Shown here in pieces: positions 35,801 to 47,256 of a stretch of DNA of 64,000 nucleotides. The position numbers and the translations under genes are program-made. The notes beneath the pieces were generated by a model. That model ran no database searches. It worked only from the letters and a program-made list of their open reading frames with translations, and was not told the origin of the DNA. Each line of letters opens with the position of its first letter. Within the stretch, counting starts at the first letter, position 1. This DNA comes from Synaphobranchus kaupii. Its lineage: Eukaryota > Chordata > Actinopteri > Anguilliformes > Synaphobranchidae. Location: assembly GCA_029718625.1 (NCBI GenBank), contig CM056385.1, positions 20,018,515 through 20,082,514 on the forward strand. The letters run 5' to 3'.

Positions 35801-36507
35801 AAGCACAGTGAGGTTTTTTTTTATGAGGCACCATCAGGCGTGTTACCAATAAGGAAATTGGGTAGGGAGATGTGGAACAATGTCAAAAAAAATATGTATC
35901 TCTTCGGTAACTTTTTTGGAAGAAAGTCTGTTCTGAAGAATCCAGAAAGTATTTCATGACAAACTGTATAAATATTTAATGATGTGCTGTAATGAGTAGC
36001 TTTGTGCTATTTGTGACACGAGCTGGTAAAACGGTCCGCAAGTCGCACTTCTGCAATTCACAGGAGAGCGCAAAATATTTGGGTGAATTCATTTTGTGAT
36101 TGCTGAATGTGGGAAGCATGTTTATGAAACTAAGTGTGTTTAAAAAAAAGGTATGTAGTATGAATCCAAGCCATTAACCCTTCTTAAACAGAAAGCGGAT
36201 ATTTTCCCCCAAACTCACGCTCCCTTACATTCTCATTGAGTGCTCGGGTGTTAATTAACCCCTTAACTAGCACCGGCCCCTATTCATTAGCCCCTATTAT
36301 AACACATAGTGAACAAAGCAAATAAAAACTATCTAAAAATAAAAACAATCTTTACTAAAATAAAACCCAATGATCAAATGAAAATGTGATTTTATGTGAC
36401 ACTAATGGCGCAAGTAGGCTTATTGCTGGTAAGCATAGTTACAATCATTTCAGTCCTGACAAACATCTGTAACTCCCCGGCAGAAACAGTCCGTAGTAAA
36501 CCGTTCA
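35801..36507. other. Unannotated spacer
   Basis: No feature recognised. Confidence 0.35.
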
Positions 36508-36515
36508 GATTTTTC

Positions 36516-37394
36516 AGTAACACTTCCATTTGAAGGGTCCTTCATAAGAGCTATATAACGTCTTCATAAGGACTACATAATGCATTCATAAGCACTACAT
36601 AAACCATTCATAAGTGTTTATGTCAAATGACTGCAAATAGGCATATGGTGTGTTATGTCAACATTGATGCAGCAAGTGACATTACTGATATACAGTACTG
36701 ATATACTGATATACGAAGTGAAATGACATGAGATCCTTATGTCAAGTACCGTAAGTAGGCATAGTCCCTTTTATGCCACTACAGATTCATTCTCTTTTAT
36801 TCCACTTTTTTGTCCATTATCTGTAAATCACAGGACCTTTCAGATCCCAGACAGCAGGGTGAGCCTTTCTCACTTTACCATCTGGGGAACAGCACTGCAA
36901 TACCCCGGGGACGTGGTGGCTTAGACATTGGTCATTCTCAGAGGGTGGTTCATGGAAGTGTTTTCCTGTTTTAAGCTCCGTTTCCTTTTACATACAAAAA
37001 GTGGGCAGGTTTCTGAACTGCACTGCACTGCTTTCACCAGGCTTATAGCAGAGAGGCATGAGCCTGGCACGCGAGGCTACATCACAGGAGACAGCTGTTA
37101 TCTAATAGGATATGGTACGTATGTCCTGCTAATGTCACTTGCTGCATCTGTATTGGCATAAAAGGGACTATGCATATTTACGGTACTTGACATAAGGAAC
37201 TCATGTCGTTTCACTTCATATGTCATGATAATGTCACTTGCTGCATCAATGATGACATAACATACCATATGCCTATTTGTGGTCAGTGACATAAACACTT
37301 ATGAATGTTTATGTAGTGCTTATGAATGTGTTATGTAGTGCTTATGAAGACTTTATAAAGCTCTTATGAAGGACCCTTCAAAGGAAGTGATACT
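36516..37394. mobile_element. hAT foldback element, 879 bp
   Basis: A perfect 8-bp duplication GATTTTTC flanks the element (36508-36515 and 37395-37402). The ends AGTAACACTTCCATTTGAAG and CTTCAAAGGAAGTGATACT are inverted, and the arms pair over roughly 260 bp, including CATAAGCACTACATAAA against TTTATGTAGTGCTTATG and AGGCATAGTCCCTTTTATGCC against GGCATAAAAGGGACTATGC. The central part (about 36780-37150) is unique, without a recognisable protein. Confidence 0.92.
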
Positions 37395-37424
37395 GATTTT
37401 TCAGTGTAACAGTAGCCTATACCC

Positions 37425-37494
37425 TACACTGTAAAAAAAAAAAAAAAAAAAAAAAACAGCAACATTGCCCGCCAGTCGTTTTATTACAGTGTAA
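37425..37494. mobile_element. Mini-foldback TACACTGTAA...TTACAGTGTA
   Basis: TACACTGTAA and TTACAGTGTA are perfect 10-bp inverted ends around an A24-type run. This is a very short, common fish MITE type. Duplications are not clear. Confidence 0.6.
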
Positions 37495-37659
37495 CCATTC
37501 CAAACGCGCAAAATCTCTAATTTAAATATGACTATTTGCGGCTGGATTAATTTACATAATGACTCTTTGTTGATCACCCACAAAGTGTGAAATTATAATA
37601 TGTGAAAATACTTTGGCTGCCCCCGCAAAATTAACACTCTATACTTACATTTTAGATTG

Positions 37660-37804
37660 ATTTTACATACATCCTATTTAAACAGCTGGATATTTACTGA
37701 GGAAATGTAGGTGCTTTGCTTAAGCGAACAACAGCAGCACCCTAACTGGGAACTGAACTAAACATTTTGGAGGAGCAAGCCCCAGTTTGCCATTATGCTA
37801 CACT
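37660..37804 (-). mobile_element. Decayed V-SINE fragment
   Basis: CAGCTGGATATTTACTGAGG, TAGGTGCTTTGCTTAAGCG, CAGCACCCTAACTGGGAA and GCCATTATGCTACACT correspond in order to the complement of the V-SINE core and tRNA-like head seen intact at 52120-52343. It is heavily diverged, and the LINE-type tail is missing. Confidence 0.6.
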
Positions 37805-38704
37805 ATTTGATAAATGGTTGTTTAGTGGCATTGGTTCATATGAATATTAACTGTAACTTATCATTGTTTCTGTTGAAGTACTTGTCATTTAGTTTTATTG
37901 CCACCAAATTTCATCTCAAAATGAAAAATACAGTTTGTCTGTCTTATTTTTTTTATTGTGACAGTAAGACAATAGAACTATGTTTTTCATTTAAAACAAG
38001 GATAATTAGCTCATGAAACTTATTTGAAAACCTCCTATTAAAAACTCATTAATAATGTATAGTATCATTTTAATTAGGTAGATATAGGAGAACTGGCATA
38101 TATAATAGCTTGTCATCTTTGCTGATTTATTAAGCACATTAATGATTCATGGCTCATGATTAAAGAGTTAAAATGGTGCTTTGAATTCTGTAACACCAAT
38201 CGAGTGTGATATTGAAAACATATGCAGGCCCAAGATCCCATATCAAAACTTTAATCAAAAGATGAAAAACTAAAAGGCAGCCATTAATCATAGTTTTCTG
38301 CAGAAAGTGGCAAAAAATAATCTGTTGGCTAAACTCAGATGACATTTAATAACTAACTGTCTTCAACAAACTTTTGCCATTATTTTTTTTTTGATTTTCA
38401 AATTATTTTTAAATAGTTTAATGCAGGAGGCCGACATGTTTGGGCCATGGCGGTCCCCAGTGACATGAATCTCAAATAATTGTGTTTGCTGGGAAGCTTT
38501 GGCAACCAACATGAGGAAATGATCATGGCCCCGTGTCTCTAGAGGACAGGGGTGCACAACTCCTGGCAGACCGGTTAGCATGCGTTCCAACCAATTACTT
38601 TATTTTTAGTTATCTGACAGGCTCTATAAACTACGGGTTCACTCCTGCACTGGGCACAGTACAATCTTTAGGATGACTTGCAGTCGGTGGCTGTAGCTAG
38701 TGGT
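37805..38704. other. Unannotated, with a hAT-MITE scrap
   Basis: CAGGGGTGCACAACTCC at about 38547-38563 resembles one end of a hAT MITE; the rest of it is not resolvable. No gene. Confidence 0.35.
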
Positions 38705-38889
38705 TATAGAAATATATTTTAACGATCTTAGCGCATGGTCTAAAAGTGCACGGCGCAAGTGCATTTAGGTTCAAATGGGCCGAACTTAATTAATAATAGG
38801 TGTGTCTTGGGCGTAACATGCAATAAAGCAATCGTTTTCCAATGTGAAAACGTTTGCAAAAATGCATTAATGTGATTTAAAATGTCCAA

Positions 38890-40421
38890 ATAAATGGAAT
38901 ATTCACTGGACAAAGTTTTGGACCATTCCCTTTCGCCTAACAGGCTTACCAGCTGTTCCCTCCTCCCCCGTGCTGCTGCTGCTGCTGCTGGTTTATCAGG
39001 GTTCATTGGCATTGGCACATGCAGTTCAGCATCACGCCTCCTAAAGTCCTGTAATGTGTCCCTCATTTATGTCCATGAGACATCCATGACTTTTGGTAAT
39101 ATTATGCAACACGCTACACAACACTGTCATGGTTTTTGACGAGTTCCAAAAAGTTTTCCTCGGTAGCCACGCGAGGGCGCTGCCCTTTTAGTGGAGTTTG
39201 CTCCGCCCCGTCTTTATCGCGGAGCTTCTCTCAGCATCCACACCTGTGCGTGGTTACCTTAGGAGCTATTTAAGCCCACGTTTCCTTCGTTCTGGGCTTC
39301 TGTATTGTTTTGTGTTTGGTAATATTTGTTGCCTTTGTTTGCTTAGCCGGTATGGTTAGGTCTAGGCTCTGTAGGAGACCTCTTTGCTCCAATGGGTTTT
39401 ATTGGAGTAATGCGGGACTTGCCTTTGTGCATGTAGCTATTAGGACTCTTCTTCCTTGGCTATTTTCTGTCGCCGCTTCCTGGTTTTTCCTTTTCTTTCT
39501 TTTCCTAGACCTGTTGCCTTTTTCTGTCTCTCGATCCTCTCTCTGTCCTGCTTTCTCCTTGAAAGGGAGAGGAGTCTTTGTTTGTTTGTGGGTATATTTA
39601 TATAGTAATTTTTTACTCTGGGAGGCAGGGCTTTATCTATACTGAGAGGCAGTGCATGTATTTTTTTACTAGGCTTGTGTTAGTCACTGAGCCAGCAAAA
39701 TGTCCCAGAACAGCTGTTCTGTTTGTCCTTCGGTACCTGTCTCCTTACAGGGAGACTGGGCGATTTTGTTCGGAACTGTAGTTCTGTTCCAACCTTCGCG
39801 ATACGTCTCTCCTCACAGGGAGACTGGGCGATTTTGTTCAGACAGTAGTTCTGTTCGCCTAATGTTTACGTCTCTCCTTACGGGGAGACCGGGCAATTTC
39901 GTTGACATGTTTGTGTGTGACTGCGAAAGTAGCCATGGAACGTTAGATCTCTGTTCCCTTCGCCTTCTCGTTACCTTCCGCCTTATTGAGATGTAGGGCC
40001 ATTATTTGTCGCATGTCTTGCGTTTGGCACACTGCCGGTAGAGGTTAGCACACGGAGACTGCTTCCCTTCTATATCATCGCAAATCACCTGGATGTTGAT
40101 GGAGCGGGCTCCCTTACGGTTCACATAAGACTGTTCTCTGCTGGGGCGTGCAGTTGCACGCGTGTGCAATAGATGGCGCCAAGAACCCCAGGGAACCAAC
40201 TCCTGTCTTACCCGTTCTTAACTGGCATGGGAATTGAATGTATTGATTGGCGGACTAGGCTTGAGGTAACTGCATGTATGACCAAACTTACAGCAGATTG
40301 GGATATGCCTCCGATTTAATTTAGGGGGATGCTGGAATAACCCACTCGCAAAAAAGAAAAGCAGCACAGCCATAACTTTCACAGCAACAGAGAGTGCATA
40401 GGGAGTGCACAGGGAGTGCAT
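38890..40421 (-). pseudogene. HARBI1-like transposase pseudogene, split by an LTR
   Basis: Read from high to low coordinates, the pieces come in protein order. First AVKVMAVLLFFFASG and ISQSAVSLVIHAV, the N-terminal helix-turn-helix region. Next LGAIYCTRVQLHAP and NRKGARSINIQVICDD, the start of the DDE nuclease, where the first catalytic Asp of the 'GA.D.T' motif is replaced by Tyr. Last CSVLHNITKSHGCLMDINEG (39060-39124), the C-terminal 'VLHN' region. Frames change between pieces, stops intervene, and the middle of the nuclease is missing. A CAG-run alanine tract lies near 38975. Confidence 0.75.
39125..40015 (+). mobile_element. Second copy of the LTR repeat, 3' truncated
   Basis: Homology to 5644-7411 begins at the same TGTCATGG base and runs through GCCACGCGAGGGCGCTGCCC, the TTTAAGCC TATA-like box and several GTCTC...GAGAC hairpins. 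Homology fades near 40015 without the CATTACA end, so this copy is truncated or its end has decayed. It interrupts the HARBI1-like relic 14 bp upstream of its VLHN codons. No coding sequence was recognised. Confidence 0.65.
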
Positions 40422-40440
40422 AGGGAGTGCATAGGGACAG

Positions 40441-40670
40441 CAGGCATTTGTCTCCGGCTCATCTGACAGGTGATGTCAGAGGTTTGTTACGGCCTGGTGG
40501 AATAAGCGAAATTACAGCAGAATTCCCCTTCCTGAGGGACAGGCATGTGGCCGTTGGCCTATGGACCCTCTGCCTCTGTTGTCTGCCAATCCTTTGTCCA
40601 ATCAGGTACTCCATACAGCTATGCTTTAGACAATAATAATCTTTGACATTGTAGTCTTGATATTTTTTAT
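40441..40670. other. Unannotated spacer
   Basis: Immediately before it, 40392-40440 holds four GGGAGTGCATA/GGGAGTGCACA units. No gene. Confidence 0.4.
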
Positions 40671-41007
40671 GCATGTATGTGCGTGCCCTGTGTGTGTACA
40701 GACAGGAGGGTGTACGCATGTATGTGCGTGCCCTGTGTGTGTAACAGACAGGAGGGTGTACGCATGTATGTGCATGCCATGTGTGTGTAACAGACAGGAG
40801 GGTGTACGCATGTATGTGCGTGCCCCTGTGTGTGTAACAGACAGGAGGGGTGTACGCATATTATGTGCGTGCCCTGTGTGTGTAACAGACAGGAGGGTGT
40901 ACGCATGTAAGTGCGTTGCCCTGTGTGTGTAACAGACAGGAGGGTGTACGCATGTAAGTGCGTGCCCTGTGTGTGTAACAGACAGGAGGGTGTACGCATG
41001 TAAGTGC
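40671..41007 (+). repeat. 46-bp minisatellite running into the gap
   Basis: About seven units of 46 bp, consensus GCATGTATGTGCGTGCCCTG followed by TGTGTGTAAC, AGACAGGAGG and GTGTAC. Single-base indels separate some units. The array is cut off by N at 41008 and does not clearly resume at 41508, so its true length is unknown. Confidence 0.95.
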
Positions 41008-41507
41008 NNNNNNNNNNNNNNNNNNNNNNNNNNNNNNNNNNNNNNNNNNNNNNNNNNNNNNNNNNNNNNNNNNNNNNNNNNNNNNNNNNNNNNNNNNNNN
41101 NNNNNNNNNNNNNNNNNNNNNNNNNNNNNNNNNNNNNNNNNNNNNNNNNNNNNNNNNNNNNNNNNNNNNNNNNNNNNNNNNNNNNNNNNNNNNNNNNNNN
41201 NNNNNNNNNNNNNNNNNNNNNNNNNNNNNNNNNNNNNNNNNNNNNNNNNNNNNNNNNNNNNNNNNNNNNNNNNNNNNNNNNNNNNNNNNNNNNNNNNNNN
41301 NNNNNNNNNNNNNNNNNNNNNNNNNNNNNNNNNNNNNNNNNNNNNNNNNNNNNNNNNNNNNNNNNNNNNNNNNNNNNNNNNNNNNNNNNNNNNNNNNNNN
41401 NNNNNNNNNNNNNNNNNNNNNNNNNNNNNNNNNNNNNNNNNNNNNNNNNNNNNNNNNNNNNNNNNNNNNNNNNNNNNNNNNNNNNNNNNNNNNNNNNNNN
41501 NNNNNNN
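41008..41507. other. Assembly gap, 500 N
   Basis: Exactly 500 undetermined bases. The round number suggests a placeholder rather than a measured size. The satellite on its left edge is the probable cause. Confidence 0.98.
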
Positions 41508-42499
41508 CCCCCCGTGAAAGGGAAACGGCGTGTACGTTCGTGGAGAATCACACGCATGTGTGGCATTCAAATAAAAAAGAAAAACTGCTCTAATTACGGA
41601 ATGGCCTATGAGGTGTCATGTCATTGAATTAAAATTGTGTTATAGCAAATCAGTGCTTTCTGATCCATGATTACGCATCCGACTTTCTTTGATAATCAAA
41701 TCACCTTTAACAAGCAATTATGCAAAAAAACTTTGATTGCAGCAAAATCTGTTAATATCCCCCAAGTATTTTCTGTCTGCATTATGGCACTTACTTTGTA
41801 CATGAACAGGACAAGGAAATATAATTACCTGTATACAGCTTAATAAACTAAAACCTGTGTTGGCAAGATAATTATCAAACTGTTTTGTTATGACAATATT
41901 TAATATGTAACATGATATTCAACAGCAAAATTCATGATAACATTTTTAAATGTTGAAGTTTGTTTTCTATGTATTTCCTATTTGTTTCATTTACTGCAGA
42001 ACATGTTTCAAGTCAAAATTTAAAAAAAACACTGACCATAAAGGACTACTGCATATGGTTCTAAACGTTATGGGCCAAACCAAATTTGCGCATTGAGTCC
42101 CATCTCTAGTTTATGATCTGTTAGAGTCCTTTCTTTATTATCTATAAAGGAACAAGAAAAAAACATGTTTTTTTTTGTTTGTTTTGTTTTTTTACATTAC
42201 TTGGTGAACTGGGAGCTTTGTTTAAACTGCTCTGAATTCACACACAGAAGTATTTTATACAGAATAACACCTGTTTGGACAACTGCACATCTGTGGTGTG
42301 AAAAATATGAATGACAATTTCTTCCTAAAGTCTGGCGGTCATCTATTCACTCATTGTCTTAAAGACTGCTAGGGTAATACAGTATGTTGATAGGTAGAAG
42401 GTATTTGGTTATTTTAATACCAAAGATAGAACCAGCTATATTTATAAATGCACTTCTAAAACAATCAAAGCACACAAATGAAACTGGTGCTTCAGTATA
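41508..42499. other. Unannotated AT-rich sequence
   Basis: No feature recognised. Confidence 0.4.
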
Positions 42500-43084
42500 A
42501 TTGGTGGCAGGGGCGCCCGCAGGATTTCTTCCCGGGGTACGCAACAGAGGAGGCCAAGCCATAGGCTACATGAAAACAAAGCCACTACTTAGAACTAACG
42601 TTACAACGTAATTTACCGATATATTTTGCACTCATAGGGTTGCATATTACAAGAAGTTCTAACGTAGGAGTAGGCCTAGCCTAGGTTAAAGTCGGATCTT
42701 TCATCATCAAAACAGGAGAGACTTACTTCACAATAGAATGGAAATGTTGCGCGCAAAAAGATGTTATGTGACTTACAGTAGCCTGATCTTTCATCAGGAA
42801 AACCGGAGACCTCACAATAGAATGGAAATGTTGCGCGCAACAAGCTGTTACGCGACTTACAGCAGTTAACACAATGAAAACACTTCTGACAAGTCAATGT
42901 AACTATCGAACATGCTCAACAAAATGTATTCACTGCTTAAATTTCTAATAAAATATTATCACTGAATGCTCGCCAATTGTGTGTGTGTGTGTGTGAGTGA
43001 GAGAGAGAGAGAAAACACGCCACTGCAAATAAAAGAACATGTTGCCTCAATCACTGCATAAAAATAAATAGCATCTTACCCTTA

Positions 43085-43932
43085 AGCCCTATTCGGACGC
43101 GATACGTTTTACAGGGCGAGGTGGGGTAATGTAATAATTACTGGAAGAGCTCCGCTATTTTAGTTCCCATGTCTGTAACTTTTACGGACTGCGCGCTCCC
43201 GCACCAGTAAAAATTCCGGAGTCTTTTACCTACTGTTAAATGTCCTGTAAAAATTACCCCAGGTTAAAGCTATCCCGTGCGAATTGACATGTCCGGTAAA
43301 ATTCTGTTATTTCCTGTGAGAAATTAGTTTTCCCCAGTCCTTTTCTACTGGTTTTTCACGTAAGCACTCGAGGACGCCTTTGGTTGTGCTCTCTTCGGTC
43401 CAACTATTGATCGAACTCTAAATGAATGTAACGTTACATTAAATAAGAAGGCAGAGAGCAAAAAAAAAAAAAAAAAAAAGCAGGCTAAAAAGTAGGCTAA
43501 AAAGTAGGCTACAGCTGGGCAACGCTTGTGGCCGCTTTAGGTAAGCTATTGTAGCCTAGCTATAGCCTTACATACATGTTATGGCCCTAACACTGTTTCT
43601 TTTCAAGCTAACATTAATAAAGAGGTGTACCGTGTAATGCAGGATTCCTCACGCTTTTTGTGGACATGTTTGCCATGCCAACATTGTCTCCACGTAGTTT
43701 TTTTTTTTGGCGGCTCAGTTTGCAGTGAAGATAGGATGTGTAACGTTGTATGACTCGTGGGGAACATTTTCGACAACATAGAGTAGACACTCCCATCTCT
43801 GTAAATCTAGACGCTGCTTACGGAGATAGCTACTTTATCCCGTCTGAATCGGCCATTAACATTACAGCCGTCCTGTGGTAATAATTACTTTACAGACATT
43901 GTCCTGAAAACGTATCCCGCCCGAATAGGGCT
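43085..43932. mobile_element. Harbinger MITE nested in the hAT element, 848 bp
   Basis: TTA flanks both ends (43082-43084 and 43933-43935), the canonical PIF/Harbinger target. The ends AGCCCTATTCGGACGCGATA and, in reverse complement, AGCCCTATTCGGGCGGGATA match at most positions, followed by CGTTTT in each. The interior has an A19 run (43460-43478) and no protein-coding signature. Confidence 0.9.
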
Positions 43933-44150
43933 TTAGAATGTGAGATTGACCCTCCTTGTCCCGGTTGCGTCAAATTCCCTAAGCACCCGCTCTGTGTCGA
44001 TTTCAAAGTCATTGTGAATGTTCATAATCGCCAATCGCGTCTGTCATGCTGTTCCGTAGGTAGGTTTTCAGACGTCTCAAACAGCTGAATGAGTGCTCGA
44101 CCGAAGCAGTAGACACGGGCATCGTAAGAAGGACTTTCAGTATGCTATGA
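43933..44150 (-). pseudogene. hAT transposase C-terminal fragment
   Basis: The minus strand encodes LKVLLTMPVSTASVEHSF and SCLRRLKTYLRNSMTDA, then after a one-base frameshift RLAIMNIHNDFEIDTERVL and REFDATGTRR before a TAA stop. This is the hAT C-terminal dimerisation region ('P.S.ASVERSFS.L...K..LR..M...RL..L..L.I'). His replaces the usual Arg in VERSFS. The zinc finger and catalytic core are absent from the element, so it is dead. The stop codon is part of the TTA duplicated by the neighbouring MITE. Confidence 0.85.
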
Positions 44151-44560
44151 AGTATTTGTTTAAGTTAGTTATCTTGACTGACAAGGTAAAAAGGCAACTC
44201 TAAACTTTTCCCGGTCTAAAGAAAAAGGTGATCCTCCAATCACTTTCAACGGTGTTAACGGCGGGATGGTGATCCTCCAATCACTTTCAACTGTGTCTTC
44301 CAATCACTTTCAAATGTTTGAAATATGCACAACTTGGAAAATATAATAACCAGGCAATACAACGAAGACAATAAGCAAATATCATTCCTCAACATCGTAG
44401 AAACAGACGCAGAGACTTTGACAATTCACGTCAGTTTTAATGGAAATACTAATTTTGCTGTTGTTGCTAAGGTATGCAGACTGCGTACTCTGCGTACAGC
44501 TGGGGGCGCCACTGATTGGTGGAACAAATCCTTTGGGTGTTTGTGACGTTCAGTAAATTG

Positions 44561-44962
44561 GATACCCATGGGCTTATTAAGCAATGTCATTGATACCCAT
44601 GGCTTATTAAGCAATGTCATTGATACCCATGGGCTTATTAAACAATGTCATTGATACCCATGGGCTTATTAAGCAATGTCATTGATACCCATGGGCTTAT
44701 TAAGCAATGTCATTGATATCCATGGGCTTATTAAGCAATGTCATTGATACCCATGGGCTTATTAAGCAATGTCATTGATACCCATGGGCTTATTAAGCAA
44801 TGTCATTGATACCCATGGGCTTATTAAGCATTGTCATTGATACCCATGGGCTTATTAAGCAATGTCATTGATACCCATGGGCTTATTAAGCAATGTCATT
44901 GATACCCATGGGCTTATTAAGCAATGTAATTGATATCCATGGGCTTATTAAGCAATGTCATT
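44561..44962 (+). repeat. 31-bp minisatellite, 13 copies
   Basis: Thirteen units of 31 bp, consensus GATACCCATGGGCTTATTAA followed by GCAATGTCATT. Units are almost identical, with scattered single changes and one single-base deletion, so the array is young. Each unit carries the palindrome CCCATGGG. It starts about 40 bp from the hAT element's right flank. Confidence 0.95.
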
Positions 44963-46181
44963 GCTTTTTTTTTTGCAGAGTGAGTTGATGAGACATTTCA
45001 CGTGTGGTGAAAATCATTAATTCAACATGTCTTTATTTGAATTTTCCTTGGAATCACATTATATGATTGACTTCAGACCATGACCTGTACAATGTGAAAC
45101 TAGGTCACAGAGAATGTTCTGGAAAAGGTCATAGGTCAAACAAGGAAAGGAAAAATTAATAATATTTTCAGTGTGCCTGTGGCTGATGTACATATTTTAT
45201 TGGCCAATCTCTGTACAGCCCAACTCAACAAGCAATTATCAAGGGTAATGCTGGTCTAAAGGCACCATTCATGGAAAAAAATATTGATCATTATTGATCA
45301 TTAATCAATAAAGAACATTATCTCATCTTTCTTTGGATTGCACTACTTGGCTTCACCAAAGGGACAACATGAAATGGTAATACATTAATTTAATTAAAAC
45401 TACAAACAACAGGTCTGTGTGGATATAAACATTTTTTTTATGGTTATTGCATTTATTATGTGGTGTATTCGCTTTTTTTGTTGCAAAATATATTGAAAGG
45501 GTTATAATTTTTCATTATAACAATATTTATTTCTTAAAATTTTTATTTATGTATACATTTTACTGATTCCAGTGTTTTGTTTGTTTTATATCAGAGTGCA
45601 TATATCTATTTCGATATGTCATTGTAGCTTTTCACAGACAGGGAATGGAGATGAGAAAAGATGTTCAACGCTCTCTTGTTGCCAGATCTCGGAAGCTCTG
45701 TGTCTCTTGAGTCTTGGGAGCTGACTGTGTGCACTTTGTGGGTGTCTGGCTTGTCTTCGTCAGTCCAGTCACATGACCAGTTACAGCCTTGTCGTTCAGG
45801 GAGAAGCCAGCCGTGCCACATCACCCTGAGGGCCGCGACACCAGGGGCGGCCATTTCCTCATCCACTCAGTCACACCACACAGGGTCGCGTCCTGACAAT
45901 TATATTTTGACTGGGGTCAAGTGAGCCTGGGTGTGTGCCCCATTATAGAAAAAAAACATGTGTGTAAGAATAAGAGAACTGGCCCCATTTTCCTTTTCAG
46001 TGAGGCGTCCCTGACAGACAGTGGATGACTTGAATTGACGGAGGAGGACGAAACATCCGCAGTGCTGCAGTCTTGTTATTTTCCCAGCCGGCACCTCATT
46101 AGTGTCCTCGTGACCTTTCCGATTGAGAGGAACAATGGTAGTGTAGCATTTTGAATACGGAAATCTATCCGTCTGACATTT
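44963..46181. other. Unannotated; AT-rich then a GC-richer unique block
   Basis: The segment 45640-45930 is GC-richer than its surroundings and open on both strands for about 86 codons, but no protein family, acceptor or donor could be recognised. Nothing else seen. Confidence 0.35.
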
Positions 46182-46182
46182 A

Positions 46183-46222
<40 letters not shown>
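46182..46222 (+). repeat. GA microsatellite
   Basis: About 20 GA units with one GAAAGA interruption. Confidence 0.9.
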
Positions 46223-46223
<1 letters not shown>

Positions 46224-47256
46224 TGTTAGCCAGTTTCTGCAGCCATAACCAGTCAGTGCTGTTTTAAAATGGGCACCTTTTTGCCAAAGAGCCCTAAACG
46301 TGTCTTGAGATTTAAAGTCAGAATGAATAGAGACACTGTTAGGATGGAGTAGGAAGGCTATGGGTAGGGACTCGGTGGAGGAGGGTGGGGGGGGGGGGGG
46401 GTTGGGGGGTGAGAACGTCCAGTCCCATTACCCACCAAATAACCCTAATTTAAGCACTTTGCGTGCACCTTCAGATTTTATTCCAGACGTCCTTCACCTT
46501 CAGCCACATAATAAACTGAGAAATGATGTCCGTCGGCGACGTATCCGACTCCTTGAGAAAGACAAAACGCAATCATCATGGTTTCATAAGCTTCGGCTCT
46601 GCTTTCTCTCTAAACAAATTCTCGCGGTGTTGTTTGGACATGTCAAGTGCTTACACAACGAAGAGAGGCCTCCCCGTGCATTCCAAATTAGCCTGGCGCG
46701 GTGACCAAAGTCTCTCGTCCTTGAATCTCTCCTCTGTTTTGCGTTAGCCGTCTCATTTGAATGGGTTTGACTGAGTGCCCCCCGCGCGCGTTCGCAAAGG
46801 TAAATTGTCTGGCCCCGGTCTCCCCTCTGCAGGCCTGTGATTTCCCTTGGGCGTCGATGCTTGGGGGCGCTGTATTGATTACTCATTCACACAGGGTAAT
46901 GATGTCTCTATTATGGCTGCGTGTCACCTTACCCCCATGCGTCTTGTCCCTAAACAGGGATGGAGAGTAAACTGTGGGTATGGGTGGGGGTGGGGGGTAG
47001 GTGGGTATGGAGGGACGTAGGTAGAGGGGAGGGTAGCAGTGGAGGGTACTGAAGGTATAAACTGTCTGGCACAAGACTGTGGGCAAAGCCTTGAGCTCAG
47101 TCAAATTCCAGCTTGCTATCTCTCTCACCCGGCCCAATGCGTCTTATAGATACGGGTAATTGAGGAACAGAGAGGAAGTTAATGGAGTGGCCTTTTATGT
47201 TTTCTCTCCCATTTGCCATTATCCACTGGAGAGATCCTGAGATATGAGGAGGGGTT
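46223..47256. other. GC-richer unique sequence with a G-run
   Basis: A G-run interrupted by a few T lies at about 46384-46410, and G/GGT-rich low complexity at 46980-47045. No gene supported. The open frames arise from skewed composition. Confidence 0.4.

Larger units (their letters stand above)
38705..40440 (-). mobile_element. PIF/Harbinger transposon relic
   Basis: The low-coordinate end (TTTTAACGATCTTAGCGC, CATGGTCTAAAAGTGCACGG, then GGTGTGTCTTGGGCGTAAC) is the terminal sequence of the family also seen at 59655-59892. Coding relics of a HARBI1-like transposase follow on the minus strand. An LTR copy (39125 to about 40015) is inserted within it. The far end is not defined and may lie before the 46-bp satellite. 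Confidence 0.7.
42508..44514 (-). mobile_element. hAT transposon, internally deleted, 2.0 kb
   Basis: A perfect 8-bp duplication ATTGGTGG flanks the element (42500-42507 and 44515-44522). The ends CAGGGGCGCCCGC and, in reverse complement, CAGTGGCGCCCCC are inverted, and both are followed inwards by GTACGC-type sequence. It keeps only the C-terminal part of its transposase (minus strand, 43933-44150). It also contains an internal 85-bp tandem duplication (about 42691-42862) and a nested Harbinger MITE. Confidence 0.88.

Noticed and set aside
40626..41627. Open frames of 180-314 codons across the gap
   Set aside because: Most of their length is the 500-N gap read as unknown residues, and the rest is the 46-bp satellite.
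45606..45924. 86-codon frames on both strands in a GC-richer block
   Set aside because: Antisense overlap with no domain or splice evidence; the GC content alone explains the absence of stops.
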